Shown here: positions 13,801 to 27,340 of the stretch, piece by piece
How positions within the stretch are numbered: the stretch's first letter is position 1
Layout: each line of letters opens with the position of its first letter
From: Beta vulgaris subsp. vulgaris
Taxonomy: Eukaryota > Streptophyta > Magnoliopsida > Caryophyllales > Amaranthaceae
DNA length: 64,000 nucleotides
NCBI RefSeq assembly: GCF_026745355.1
Contig: NC_079210.1
Coordinates: 8,206,740 to 8,270,739, forward strand
Direction: 5' to 3'
Program-made: the position numbers and the translations under genes
Notes under the pieces: generated by a model
Told to the model about the DNA's origin: nothing
The model's database searches: none
What the model saw: only the letters and a program-made list of their open reading frames with translations

Positions 13801-16800
13801 CTTTGGAATCGCTCAATTTTGATGTCCGAGAAAGGAGTTAGCTCGAAATTACGATGTTGGGCCAAGATGAGCATGAAACAGACACGAAAAATCGGACTTC
13901 AACGAATTCACCTTCTAAGCTCATGAACCCCTTAGAAATTGTAAAAAAACATGTGAGGCTTTGGAATCGCTCAATTCTGATGTCCGAGATAGGAGTTAGC
14001 TCGAAATTTCGATGTTGGGCCAAGATGAGCATGAAACAGAAACGAAAAATCGGACTTCAACGAATTCAGCTTTGAGCTCATGAATCCCTTAGAAATGGTA
14101 AAAAAAACATGTCAGGCTTTGGAATCGCTCAATTCTGATGTCCGAGATAGGAGTTAGCTCGAAATTACGATGTTGGGCCAAGATGAGCATGAAACAAACA
14201 TGAAAAATCGGACTTCAACGAATTCAGCTTCTGAACTCACGAACCCCTTAGAAATGGTAAAAAATCCATTCAAGCTTTTGAAATGCTCAATTCTTATGTT
14301 CGAGCTAGGAGTTAGGCCCAAATTACGATTTGTGGTACATATGAGTAGTAAAAAAACACCAAAAATATGACTGCAAGGAATTCAGCTTCTAAACTCACGA
14401 ACCCTTTAGAAATAGTAAAACAAAACATGTCAGGCTTTGGAATCGCTGAATTATGATGTCCGAGATAGGAGTTAGGGCCAAATTACGATGTTGGGCGAAG
14501 ATGAGCCTGAAAGAGACACGAAAAATCGGACTTCAACGAATTCGTCTTCTAAGCTTACGAGCCCCTTAGAAATGGTAAAAAAAACATGTCAGGCTTTGGA
14601 ATCGCTCAATTCTGATGTCCGAGATAGGAGTTAGCTCGAAATTACGATGTTGGGCCAAGATGAGCATGAAACAGACACGAAAAATCAGACTTCAACGAAT
14701 TCAGCTTCTAAGCTCATGAACCCCTTCGAAATTGTAAAAAAACATGTGAGGCTTTGGAATCGCACAATTCTGATGTTTGAGATAGGAGTTAGCTCGAAAT
14801 TTCGATGTTGGGCCAAGATGAGCATGAAACAGACACGAAAAATCGGACTTCAACGAATTCAGCTTCTAAGCTCAAGAACCCCTTAGAGATGGTAAAAAAC
14901 CCATTCAAGCTTTTGAATCGCTCAATTCTGATGTTCGAGTTAGGAGTTAGGCACAAATAACGATCTTGTGCACACATGAGTAGTAAACAAACACAAAAAA
15001 TTTGACTGCAAGAAATTCATCTTCTGAGCTAACGAACCCCTTACAAATGGTAAAAAAACATGTCAGGCTTTGGAATCGCTCAATTTAGATGTCCGATATA
15101 TGAGTTAGGCCCAAATTACGATGTTGGGCCAAGATGAGCATGAAACAAACACGAAAAATCGGACTTCGACGAATTCTGCTTCTGAGGTCACGAATCCCTT
15201 AGAAATGGTAGAGAAACATGTCAGGCTTTGGAATCGCTCAATCCCGATGTCCGAGATAGGAGTTAGCTCGAAATTTCGATGTTGGGCCAAGATGAGCATG
15301 AAACAGACACGAAAAAATCAGACTTCAACGAATTCAGCTTCTGAGCTCCCGAACCCTTAGAAATGGTAAAAAAACATGTCAGGCTTTGGAATCGCTCAAT
15401 TCTGACATCCGAGATAGGAATTATCTCGAAATAACGATTTTGGGCCATGATGAGCATGAAACAGACACTAATAAGCGGACTTCAATGAATTGCGCTTCTG
15501 AATTTACAAACCCCTTAGAAATGGTAAAAAAACCTATTCAAGCTTTTGAATCGCTCCATTCTTATGTTCGAGCTAGGAGTTATGCCCAAATTACGATTTT
15601 GCGGACATATGAGTAGTAAACAGACACAAAAATATGACTGCAAGGAATTCAGCTTCTAATCTCACGAACCCCTTAGAAATGGTTAAAAAAACATGTCAGG
15701 CTTTGGAATCGCTCAATTCTGATGTCCGATATAGGAGTTAGGGCCAAATTACGATGTTGGGCGAAGATGAGCATGAAAGAGACACGAAAAATCGGAATTC
15801 AATGAATTCATCTTCTGAGCTTACGAACACCTTAGAAATGGCAAAAAAAACATGTCAGGCTTTGGAATCGCTCAATTCTGATGTCTGAGATAGGAGTTAG
15901 CTCGAAATTACGATGTTGGGCCAAGATGAGCATGAAACAGACACAAAAAATCGGACTTCAACGAATTCAGCTTCTGAGCTTATGAACCCCTTAGAAATGG
16001 TAAGAAAACATGTGAGGCTTTGGAATCGCTCAATTCTGATGTCCGAGATAGGAGTAAGCTCGAAATTACGATGTTGGGCCAAGATGAGCATGAAACAGAC
16101 ACGAAAAATCGGACTTTAACGAATTCAGCTTCTAAGCTTAAGAACCCCTTAGAAATGGTAAAAAAACCAATTCAAGCTTTTGAATCGCTCAATTCTGATG
16201 TTCGAGCTAGGAGTTAGGCCCAAATTACGATTTTGTGCACACATGAGTAGTAAACAAACACAAAAAATTTCACTGCAAGAAATTCAGCTTCTGAGCTAAC
16301 GAACCCCTTACAAATGGTAAAAAACATGTCAGGCTTAGGAATCGCTCAATTCTGATGTCCGATATAGGAGTTAGGCCCAAATTACGATGTTGGGCCAAGA
16401 TGAGCATGAAACAGACACGAAAAATCGGACTTCGAGGAATTCAGCTTCTAAGATCACGAATCCCTTAGAAATAGTAAAAAACCTGTCAGGCTTTGGAATC
16501 GCTCAATCCCGATGTCCGAGATAGGAGTTAGCTCGAAATTACTATGTTGGGCCAAGATGAGCATGAAACAGACACGAAAAATCGGACTTCAACGAATTCA
16601 GCTTTTGAGCTCACGAACCCCTTAGAAAAGGTAAAAAAAACATGTCAGGCTTTGGAATCGCTCAATTCTGACGTTCGAGATAGGAATTAGCTCGAAATGA
16701 CGATGTTGGGCCAAGATGAGCATGAAACAGACACTAAAAATTGGAATTCAACAAATTCATCTTCTGAGCTCACGAACCCCTTAAAAATGGTAAAATAAAA

Positions 16801-18413
16801 AACAATTCAGGCTTTTGAATTGCTCAATTCTGAAATCCGAGCTAGGAGTTTGGTCCAAATTACGATTTTGGGCACATATGAGTAGTAAAATGACACAACA
16901 AACTGACTGCAAGGAATTCAGTTCTGAGCACGAACCCTTTAGAAATGAAAAAAAAAAACATGTCATGCTGTAGAATCTAGGCCAAAATTACGATGTTGGC
17001 CAAGATGAGCATGAAACAGACACGAAAAATCGCGATTCAACGAATTCAGCTTCTAAGATCACGAATCCCTTAGAAATGGTAAAGAAACATGTCAGGCTTT
17101 GGAATCGCTCAATCCCGATGTCCGAGATAGAAGTTAGCTCGAAATTACGATGTTGGGCCAAGATGAGCATGAAACAGACACGAAAAATCGGACTTCAACG
17201 AATTCAGCTTTTGAGTTCACGAACCCCTTAGAAATGGTAAAAAAAACATGTCAGGCTTTGGAATCGCTCAATTCTGACGTCCGAGATAGGAATTAGCTCG
17301 AAATGACGATGTTGGGCCATGATGAGCATGAAACAGACACTAAAAATCGGACTTCAACGAATTCAACTTCTGAGCCCGCGAACCCCTTAGAAATGGTAAA
17401 AAAAAACATATCAGGCGTTGGAATCGCGTAATTCTGATGTCCAAGATAGGAGTTAGGGCCAAATTACGATGTTGGGCGAAGATGAGCATGAAAGAGACGA
17501 AAAATCAGACTTCAACGAATTCATCTTCTGAGCTTACGAACCCCTTAGAAATGGCAAAAAAAAACATGTCAGGCTTTGGAATCGCTCATTTCTGATGTCC
17601 GAGATAGGAGTTAGCTCGAAATTACGATGTTAGGCCAAGATGAGCATGAAACAGACACGAAAAATCGGACTTCAACGAATTCAGCTTTTGAGCTCACGAA
17701 CCCCTTAGAAATGGTAAAAAAAACATGTGAGGCTTTGGAATCGCTCAATTCTGATGTCCGAGATAGGAGTTAGCTCGAAATTTCGATGTTGGGCCAAGAT
17801 GAGCATGAAACGACACGAGAAAACGGACTTCAACGAATTCAGCTTCTAAGCTCAAGAACCCCTTAGAAATGGTAAAAAACCCATTCAAGCTTTTGAATCG
17901 CTCAATTCTGATGTTCGAGCTAGGAATGAGGCCCAAATTACGATTTTGTGCACACATGATTAATAACAAACACAAAAAATTTGACTGCAAGAAATTCAGC
18001 TTCTGAGCTAACGAACCCTTACAAATGGTAAAAAAACATGTCAGGCTTAGGAATCGCTCAATTCTGATGTCCGATATAGGAGTTAGGCCCAAATTACAAT
18101 GTTGGGCCAAGATGATCATGAAACAGACACGAAAAATCGGACTTCGACGAATTCAACTTCTGAGATCTCGAATCCCTTAGAAATGGTAAAGAAACATGTC
18201 AAGCTTTGGAATCGCTCAATCCCGATGTCCGAGATAGGAGTTAGCTCGAAATTACGATGTTGGGCCATGATGAGCATGAAATAGACACGAAAAATCGGAC
18301 TTCAACGAATTAAGCTTTTGAGCTCACGAACCCTTAGAAACGGAAAAAAAACATGTCAGGCTTTGGAATCGCTCAATTCTGATGTCCGAGATAGGAGTTA
18401 GCTCGAAATTACG
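10854..18413 (+). repeat. Higher-order repeat unit 1 (~7.56 kb)
   Basis: The monomer variants from 10854 onward recur in the same order from 18414 onward. The segment at 11161-11270 is identical, or nearly so, to 18721-18830, an offset of exactly 7560 bp, including rare variants such as CATCTGCTAAGCTTATGAGC. The offset falls to about 6945 bp for the 14170/21115 markers and about 6629 bp for the 17915/24543 markers. Those steps equal about four and two monomers. The unit is therefore a multi-monomer block copied as a whole, with whole-monomer indels afterwards. Confidence 0.85.
13854..14011 (+). repeat. Representative 158-bp satellite monomer
   Basis: One complete monomer counted base by base, from one ATGTTGGGCC landmark to the next, is exactly 158 bp. 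It belongs to the commoner subfamily, with GAGATAGGAG followed by GATGTTGGGCC. Because 158 is not a multiple of three, any reading frame shifts from one monomer to the next, so reading frames in the array stop after about 60-80 codons. Confidence 0.9.
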
Positions 18414-21400
18414 ATGTTGGGCCAAGATATGCATGAAACAAACATGAAAAATCGGACTTCAACGAATTCAGCTTCTGAACTCACAAACCCCTTAGAAATG
18501 GTAAAAAACAATTCAAGCTTTTGAAACGCTCAATTCTTATGTTCGAGCTAGGAGTTAGGCCCAAATTACGATTTTTGGTACATATGAGTAGTAAAAAAAA
18601 CACAAAAAATATGACTGCAAGGAATTCAGCTTCTAAACTCACGAACCCCTTAGAAATAGTAAAAAAAACCATGTCATGCTTTGGAATCGCTCAATTATGA
18701 TGTCCGAGATAGGAGTTAGGGACAAATTACGATGTTGGGCGAAGATGAGCCTGAAAGAGACACGAAAAATCGGACTTCAACGAATTCATCTGCTAAGCTT
18801 ATGAGCCCTTTAGAAAGGCAAAAAGACATGTCAGGCTTTAGAATCGCTCAATTCTGATGTCCGAGATAGGAGTTAGCTCGAAATTACGATGTTAGGCCAA
18901 GATGAGCATGAAACTGACACAAAAAATCGCACTTCAACGAATTCAGCTTATGAGCTCATGAACCCCTTAGAAATGGTAAAAAAAACATGTCAGGCTTTGG
19001 AATCGCTCAATTCTGATGTCCGAGATAGGAGTTAGCTCGAAATTTCGATGTTGGGCCAAGATGAGCATGAAACAGACACGAAAAATCAGACTTCAACGAA
19101 TTCAACTTCTAAGCTCATGAACCCCTTAGAAAAGGTAAAAAAACATGTGAGGCTTTGGAATCGCTCATCTCTGACGTCCGAGATAGGAATACGCTCGAAA
19201 TGACGATGTTGGGCCAAGATGAGCATGAAACATACACTAAAAATTGGACTTCAACGAATTCAGCTTCTGAGCTCACGAACCCCTTAAAAATGGTAAAAAA
19301 ATAATTTAGGCTTTTGAATTGTTCAATTCTGATGTCCGAGCTAGGAATTAGCTCGAAATGACGATGTTGGGCCAAGATGAGCATGAAACAGACACTAAAA
19401 ATCGGACTTCAACGAATTCAGCTTCTGAGGTCACGAACCCCTTTAAAATGGTAAAAAACAATTCAAGCTTTTGATTGCTCAATTCTGATGTCCGAGCTAG
19501 AAGTTAGGTCCAAATTACGATTTTGGGCACATATGAGTAGTAAACAGACACAAAAAATCTGAATGCAAGGAATTCAGCTTCTAAGCTCACCAACCCCTTA
19601 GAAATGGAAAAAAACATGTCAGGCTTTGGAATCGCTCAATTCTGATGTCCGAGATAGGAGTTAAGCCCAAATTACGATGTTGGGCCAAGATGAGCATGAA
19701 ACAGACACGAAAAATCGGATTTCAACGAATTCAGCTTCTGAGCTCACGAACCCCTAAGAAATGTTAAAAAAAACATGTCAGCCTTTGGAATGGCTCAATT
19801 CTGATGTCCGAGATATGAGTTGCCTCGAAATTACGATGTTGGGCCAAGATGAGCATGAAACAGACACGAAAAATCGGACTTCAATGAATTAAGCTTTTGA
19901 GCTCACGAACCCCTTAGAAATGGTAAAAAAAAAACATGCCAAGCTTTGTATTCGCTCAATTCTGACGTTCGAGATAGGAATTAGCTCGAAATGACGATGT
20001 TGGGCCAAGATGAGCATTAAACGGACACGAAAAATCGGACTTCAACGAATTAAGCTTCTGAGCTCACGAACCCCTTAGAAATGTTAAAAAAACATGTCAG
20101 GCTTTGGAATCGCTCAATTCTGATGTCCGAGATAGGAGTTAGCTCGAAATTACGATTGTGGGCACATATGAGTAGTAAAATGACACAAAAAATCTGACTG
20201 CAAGGAATTCAGCTTTTGAGCTCACGAACCCCTTAGAAATGGTAAAAAAACTAATTCAGGCTTTTTAATTGCTCAATTCTGATATTCGAGCTAGGAGTTA
20301 GGTCAAATTACGATTTTGGGCACATATGAGTAGTAAAATGACACAAAAAAAATCTGACTGCAAGGAATTCAGCTTCTGAGCTCACGAACCCATTAGAAAT
20401 GGAAAAAAAAACATTTCAGGTTTTGGAATCACTCAATTCTGATGTCCGAGATAGGATTTCGGCCAAAATTACGATGTTGGGCCAAGATGAGCATGAAACA
20501 GACACGAAAAAATCGGACTTCAACGAATTCAGCTTCTGAGCTCACGAACCCCTTAGAAATGGTAAAAAAAACATGTCAGGCTTTGGAATCGCTCAATTCT
20601 GATGTCCGAGATAGGATTTAGGCCCAAATTACGATGTTGGGCGAAGATGAGCATGAAAGGGACACGAAAAATCGGACTTCAACGAATTTATCTTCTGAGC
20701 TTACGAACCCCTTAGAAATGGTAAGAAAAACATGTCAGGCTTTGGAATCGCTCAATTTTGATGTCCGAGATAGGAGTTAGCTAGAAATTACGATGTTGGG
20801 CCAAGATGAGCATGAAACAGACACGAAAAATCGGACTTCAACGAATTCACCTTCTAAGCTCATGAACCCCTTAGAAATTGTAAAAAAACATGTGAGGCTT
20901 TGGAATCGCTCAATTCTGATGTCCGAGATAGGAGTTAGCTCGAAATTTTGATGTTGGGCCAAGATGAGCATGAAACAGACACGAAAAATCGGACTGCAAC
21001 GAATTCAGCTTTTGAGCTCACGAATCCCTTAGAAATGGTAAAAAAAAAAAAAAATGTCAGGCTTTGGAATCGCTCAATTCTGATGTCCGAGATAGGAGTT
21101 AGCTCGAAATAACGATGTTGGGCCAAGATGAGCATGAAACAAATATGAAAAATCGGACTTCAACGAATTCAGCTTCGGAACTCACGAACCCCTTAGAAAT
21201 GGTAAAAAACCCATTCAAGCTTTTGAAATGCTCAATTCTTATGTTCGAAATAGGAGTTAGGCCCAAATTACGATTTGTGGTACATATGAGTAGTAAAAAA
21301 ACACCAAAAATATGACTGCAAGGAATTCAGCCTCTAAACTCACGAACCCTTTAGAAATAGTAAAACAAAACATGTCAGGCTTTGAAATCGCTCAATTATG

Positions 21401-24400
21401 ATGTCCGAGATAGGAGTTAGGACCAAATTACGATGTTGGGCGAAGATGAGCCTGAAAGAGACAAGAAAAATCGGACTTCAACGAATTCATCTTCTAAGCT
21501 TACGAGCCCCTTAGAAATGGCAAAAAAAACATGTCAGGCTTTGGAATCGCTCAATTCTGATGTCTGAGATAGGAGTTAGCTCGAAATTACGATGTTGGGC
21601 CAAGATGAGCATGAAACAGACACGAAAAATCAGACTTCAACGAATTCACCTTCTAAGCTCATGAACCCTTCGAAATGGTAAAAAAACATGTGAGGCTTTG
21701 GAATCGCTCAATTCTGAAGTCCATGATAGGAGTTAGCTCGAAATTACGATGTTGGGCCATGATGAGCATGAAACAGACACGAAAAATCGGACTTCAACGA
21801 ATTCAGCTTCTAAGCTCAAGAACCCCTTAGAGATGGAAAAAAACCCATTCAAGCTTTTGAATGGCTCAATTCAGATGTTCGAGTTAGGAGTTACGCCCAA
21901 ATAACGATTTTGTGCACACATGAGTAGTAAACAAACAAAAAAAATTTGACTGCAAGAAATTCAGCTTCTGAGCTAACGAACCCCTTACAAATGGTAAAAA
22001 AACATGTCAGGCTTTGGAATCGCTCAATTTAGATGTCCGATATAAGAATTAGGCCCAAATTACGATGTTGGGCCAAGATGAGCATGAAACAAACACGAAA
22101 AATCGGACTTCGACGAATTCAGCTTCTGAGGTCACGAATCCCTTAGAAATGGTAAAGAAAACATGTCAGGCTTTGGAATCGCTCAATCCCGATGTCCGAG
22201 ATAGGAGTTAGCTCGAAATTCGATGTTGGGCCAAGATGAGCATGAAACAGACACGAAAAAATCAGACTTCAACGAATTCAGCTTCTGAGCTCCCGAACCC
22301 CTTAGAAATGGTAAAAAAACATGTCAGGCTTTGGAATCGCTCAATTCTGACGTCCGAGATAGGAATTATCTCGAAATAACGATTTTGGGCCATGATGAGC
22401 ATGAAACAGACACTAAAAAGTGGACTTCAACGAATTGCGCTTCTGAATTTACAAAAACCCCTTAGAAATGGTAAAAAACCTATTCAAGCTTTTGAATCGC
22501 TCCATTCTTATGTTCGAGCTAGGAGTTAGGCCCAAATTACGATTTTGCAGACATATAAGTAGTAAACAGACACAAAAAATATGACTGCAAGGAATTCAGC
22601 TTCTAATCTCACGAACCCATTTGAAATGGTAAAAAAAACATGTCAGGCTTTGGAATCGCTCAATTCTGATGTCCGATATAGGCATTAGGGCCAAATTACG
22701 ATGTTGGGCGAAGATGAGCATGAAAGAGACATGAAAAATCGGACTTCAACGAATTCATCTTCTGAGCTTACGAACACCTTAGAAATGGCAAAAAAAACAT
22801 GTCAGGCTTTGGAATCGCTCAATTCTGATGTCTGAGATAGGAGTTAGCTCGAAATTACGATGTTGGGCCATGATGAGCATGAAACAGACACGAAAAATCG
22901 GACTTCAACGAATTCAGCTTCTGAGCTTATGAACCCCTTAGAAATGGTAAAAAACATGTGAGGCTTTGGAATCGCTCAATTCTGATGTCCGAGATAGGAG
23001 TAAGCTCGAAATTTCGATGTTGGGCCAAGATGAGCATGAAACAGACACGAAAAATCGGACTTCAACGAATTCAGCTTCTAAGCTTAAGAACCCCTTAGAA
23101 ATGGTAAAAAAACCCATTCAAGCTTTTGAATCGCTAATTCTGATGTCCGATATATAAGTTAGGCCCAAATTACGATTTTGTGCACAGATGAGTAGTAAAC
23201 AAACATAAAAATTTCACTGCAAGAAATTCAGCTTCTGAGCTAACGAACCCCTTACAAATGGAAAAAAACAAGTCAGGCTTAGGAATCGGTCAATTCTGAT
23301 GTCCGATATAGGAGTTAAGCCCAAATTACTATGTTGGGCCAAGATGAGCATGAAACAGACACGAAAAATCGGACTTCGACGAATTCAGCTTCTAAGATCA
23401 CGAATCCCTTAGAAATGGTAAAGAAACATGTCAGGCTTTGGAATCGCTCAATCTGAAGTCCAAGATAGGAGTTAGCTCGAAATTACGATGTTGGGCCAAG
23501 ATGAGCATGAAACAGACACGAAAAATCGGACTTCAACGAATTCAGCTTTTGAGCTCACGAACCCCTTAGAAAAGGTAAAAAAACATGTCAGGCTTTGGAA
23601 TCGCTCAATTCTGACGTCCGAGATAGGAATTAGTTCGAAATGACGATGTTGGGCCAAGATGAGCATGAAACAGACACTAAAAATTGGAATTCAACAAATT
23701 CAGCTTCTGAGCTCACGAACCCCTTAAAAATGGTAAAAAAAAAAACAATTCAGGCTTTTGAATTGCTCAATTCTGATATCCGAGCTAGGAGTTTGGTCCA
23801 AATTACGATTTTGGGCACATATGAGTAGTAAAATGACACAACAAACTGACTGCAAGGAATTCAGCTTCTGAGCTCACGAACCCTTTAGAAATGAAAAAAA
23901 AAAAACATGTCATGCTTTGGAATCTAGGCCAAAATTACGATGTTGGCCAAGATGAGCATGAAACAGACACGAAAAATCGGACTTCGACGAATTCAGCTTC
24001 TAAGATCACGAATCCCTTAGAAATGGTAAAGAAACATGTCAGGCTTTGGAATCGCTCAATCCCGATGTCCGAGATAGAAGTTAGCTCGAAATTACGATGT
24101 TGGCCCAGATGAGCATGAAACAGACACGAAAAATCGGACTTCAACGAATTCAGCTTTTGAGCTCACGAACCCCTTAGAAATGGTAAAAAAAACATGTCAG
24201 GCTTTGGAATCGCTCAATTATGACGTCCGAGATAGGAATTAGCTCGAAATGACGATGTTGGGCCATGATGAGCATGAAATAGACACTAAAAATCGGACTT
24301 CAACGAATTCAACTTTGAGCCCGCGAACCCCTTAGAAATAGTAAAAAAACATGTGAGGCTTTGGAATCGCTCAATTCTGATGTCCGAGATAGGAGTTAGC

Positions 24401-24990
24401 TCGAAATTTCGATGTTGGGCCAAGATGAGCATGAAACAGACACGAGAAATCGGACTTCAACGAATTCAGCTTCTAAGCTCAAGAACCCCTTAGAAATTGT
24501 AAAAAACCCATTCAAGCTTTTGAATCGCTCAATTCTGATGTTCGAGCTAGGAATCAGGCCCAAATTACGATTTTGTGCACACATGATTAATAACAAACAC
24601 AAAAAATTTGACTGCAAGAAATTCAGCTTCTGAGCTAACGAACCCCTTACAAATGGTAAAAAAAACATGTCAGGCTTAGGAATCGCTCAATTCTGATGTC
24701 CGATATAGGAGTTTGGCCCAAGTTACAATGTTGGGCCAAGATGATCATGAAACAGACACGAAAAATCGGACTTCGACGAATTCAACTTCTGAGATCTCGA
24801 ATCCCTTAGAAATGGTAAAGAAACATGTCAAGCTTTGGAATCGCTCAATCCCGATGTCCGAGATAGGAGTTAGCTCGAAATTACGATGTTGGGCCATGAT
24901 GAGCATGAAATAGACACGAAAAATCGGACTTCAACGAATTAAGCTTTTGAGCTCACGAACCCCTTAGAAATGGAAAAAAAACATGTCAGG
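18414..24990 (+). repeat. Higher-order repeat unit 2 (~6.6 kb)
   Basis: Second copy of the long higher-order unit. Diagnostic variants shared with unit 1 include GCCAAGATATGCATG (18421), GTGGTACATATGAGTAG with AACACCAAAAATATG (about 21277), GAATTTACAAA (about 22445), the shortened monomer ending GGAATCTAGGCCAAAATT (about 23921) and CACATGATTAATAAC (about 24580). The match fades after about 24990, where the next monomers no longer follow the order seen after 18340. It is shorter than unit 1 by about six monomers in total. Confidence 0.8.
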
Positions 24991-26158
24991 CTTTGGAATC
25001 GCTCAATTCTGACGTCCGAGATAGGAATTAGCTCGAAATGACGATGTTGGGCCAAGATGAGCATGAAACAGACACTAAAAATCGGAATTCAACAAATTCA
25101 GATTTTGAGCTCACGAACCCCTAAAAATGGTAAAAAAAAAAAACAATTCAGGCTTTTGAATTGCTTAATTCTGATATCCGAGCTAGGAGTTAGGTCCAAA
25201 TTACGATTTTGGGCACATATGAGTAGTAAAATGACACCAAAAATCTGACTGCAAGGAATTCTGCTTCTGAGCTCACGAACCCCTTAGAAATGGAAAAAAA
25301 AAAAAACATGTCATGCTTTGGAATCTAGGCCAAAATTACGATGTTGGGCCAAGATGAGCATGAAACAGACACGAAAAAATCGGACTTCAACGAATTCAGC
25401 TTCTGAGCTCACGAACCCCTTAGAAATTTTAAAAAAAACACGTCAAGCTTATGAATCGCTCAATTCTGACGTCCGAGATAGAACTAGCTCGAAATGACGA
25501 TGTTGGGCCATGATGAGCATGAAACAGACACGAAAAATCGGACTTCAACGAATTCAGCTTCTGATCTCACGAACCCCTTATAAATGGTAAAAAAAACATG
25601 TCAGGCTTTGGAATCGCTCAATTCTGATGTCCGAGATAGGAATTAGCTCGAAATGACGATGTTCGACCAAGATGAGCATGAAACAGACACTAAAAATCGG
25701 ACTTCAACGAATTCGGCTTCTGAGCTCACGAACCCCTTAAAATGGTAAAAAAAAAAACAATTCAGGCTTTTGAATTGATCAATTCTTATGTTCGAGCTAG
25801 GAGTTAGGGTCAAATTACGATTTTGGGCACATACTAGTAGTAAACAGACACTAAAAATCTGACTGCAGGGAATTACGCTTCTGAGCTCACGAACCCCTTA
25901 GAAATGGTAAAAAAAACATGTTAGGCTTTGGAATCGCTCAATTCTGACGTCCGAGATAGGAATTAGCTCGAAATGACGATGTTGGGCCATGATGAGCATG
26001 AAACAGACACTAAAAATCAGACTTCAACGAATTCAGCTTCTGAGCTCACGAACCCCTTTGAAATGGAAAAATAAACATGTCAGGCATTGGAATCGCTCAA
26101 TTCTGATGTCTGAGATAGGAGTTAGGTCCAAATTACGATGTTGGGCCAAGATGAGTAT

Positions 26159-27340
26159 TGAGGGTCCGAAAATGGGTATACAAGAATTTCCACAGAATTT
26201 CGAGTGAAAAAAATCATAGAATTTCGCGAGGTTTCGGGGCTAATTTGGAGTGCACGAGTTCGACGGAGGACAGCCTTGGGTTGGAGTCCTAGCACACAAC
26301 CGGGGAGTGTGAAGTTCAAGTTCGATTGTAGGTGCAAAATCCGAATTTCGAAGGCTAATTTCCGCGCTATACATAAGTCTTCTTTCTTTCTCTTGCACCT
26401 TCAATTTAGTTTTGAAATCTCCCGATTATACTTTTGAATTTTGTAGTATGTTTGAATTGTGTTATTTGAATTAAGTTTGGATTGTATTATTTGAATTAAG
26501 TTTGAATTAAATGGTTTGATGATGTTTGGATTGTGTTGTTGAAATTTTAGTTGAATTCAAGATTGTTTATTGTTAGATACTCAAGTTATATTTGATTCTA
26601 ATGTTCATATTTCAATTTTATGCTTAATTTGCTATCTTATTAGGTATAAAGTTGAGGTTATGGCTAGTTATCTGATTTAGCCTAGTCTAAATTGTAAAAC
26701 AACAAGTGGCAACTAGTTTAATTTAGGCCTGCAAAGATGGTTGTAAGTTCAAACTAGAATATAACTTGGACTAGTTCTTTAAGCATAAAGATATGTTATG
26801 TTTAGATTAACTAGGGATTAATGATGTACTTCTCGTTCTATAATGCTTCTAGTTTAATCGTCGGGAGTTGCGAAATACTTGTGGTGATTAGATTAGTTTA
26901 GAATCGATATTCGGCCTAGTTCAATGTGGATTAAAAGTATGGAAGTACAGGGGAATTTGGCTACTTGAATTCCTACAGTTAATCTATCTAATCAATCTTG
27001 GATTTATGAAATTGGAAGTATAATCAAGGTTAGAAAATTATAAAATATGCGCGTAAAGTGGAATTACTTGTCATCACTTGTAAATATAAGATAGATTTAT
27101 CTTTAGTAGTTTTTCAATTCATAAAAACGTCTTGTAAACCCCCCAAAACAACGTGAATATGTATATATTAGTAAAAAACATGTATATAATAGTTAAGTAC
27201 TCTTAATTAGTTGAACTTGGATTTTAGGATTATATAAACCTCTCTGTGGGATCGACCCTTATTTATCGCTGTACTAAACTTAGATAATATTAATGTGGAT
27301 AAAATAAGGTTTTAATTTGTACGCATAACGACACGTACCA
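26159..27340 (+). mobile_element. Putative solo LTR inserted in the satellite
   Basis: A 1182-bp stretch with no satellite similarity separates the two satellite blocks. It starts TGAGGGTCCG and ends ACGTACCA, giving the TG...CA ends of an LTR. Near its right end it has TATATAAACC followed by CTCTGTGGGATCGACCC, a pattern I associate with the 3' part of plant retrotransposon LTRs. There is no coding sequence. No 5-bp target-site duplication is visible, and about 55 bp of one monomer are missing between the flanks, so the insertion was followed, or made, by a deletion or recombination. It could instead be another kind of insertion. Confidence 0.5.

Larger units (their letters stand above)
1..26158 (+). 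repeat. Satellite array, block 1 (~158-bp monomer, EcoRI type)
   Basis: Uninterrupted head-to-tail tandem repeat with a monomer of about 158 bp; roughly 159 monomers fit once the N gap is removed. It begins in mid-monomer, so it extends beyond the left edge. Each monomer contains the landmarks GATGTTGGGCCAAGATGAGC, a GAATTCAGCTTCTGAGCTCA segment (EcoRI and SacI sites), CCCCTTAGAAATGG, a variable A-run, and GGAATCGCTCAATTCTGATG. All monomers share one orientation. Length differences come mostly from the A-run and from 1-5 base deletions. Plant centromeric and heterochromatic satellites commonly have monomers of 150-180 bp. The EcoRI satellite of Beta (pEV) is reported at about this length, but I could not compare sequences. 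Short reading frames on both strands repeat once per monomer and are not genes. Confidence 0.98.
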
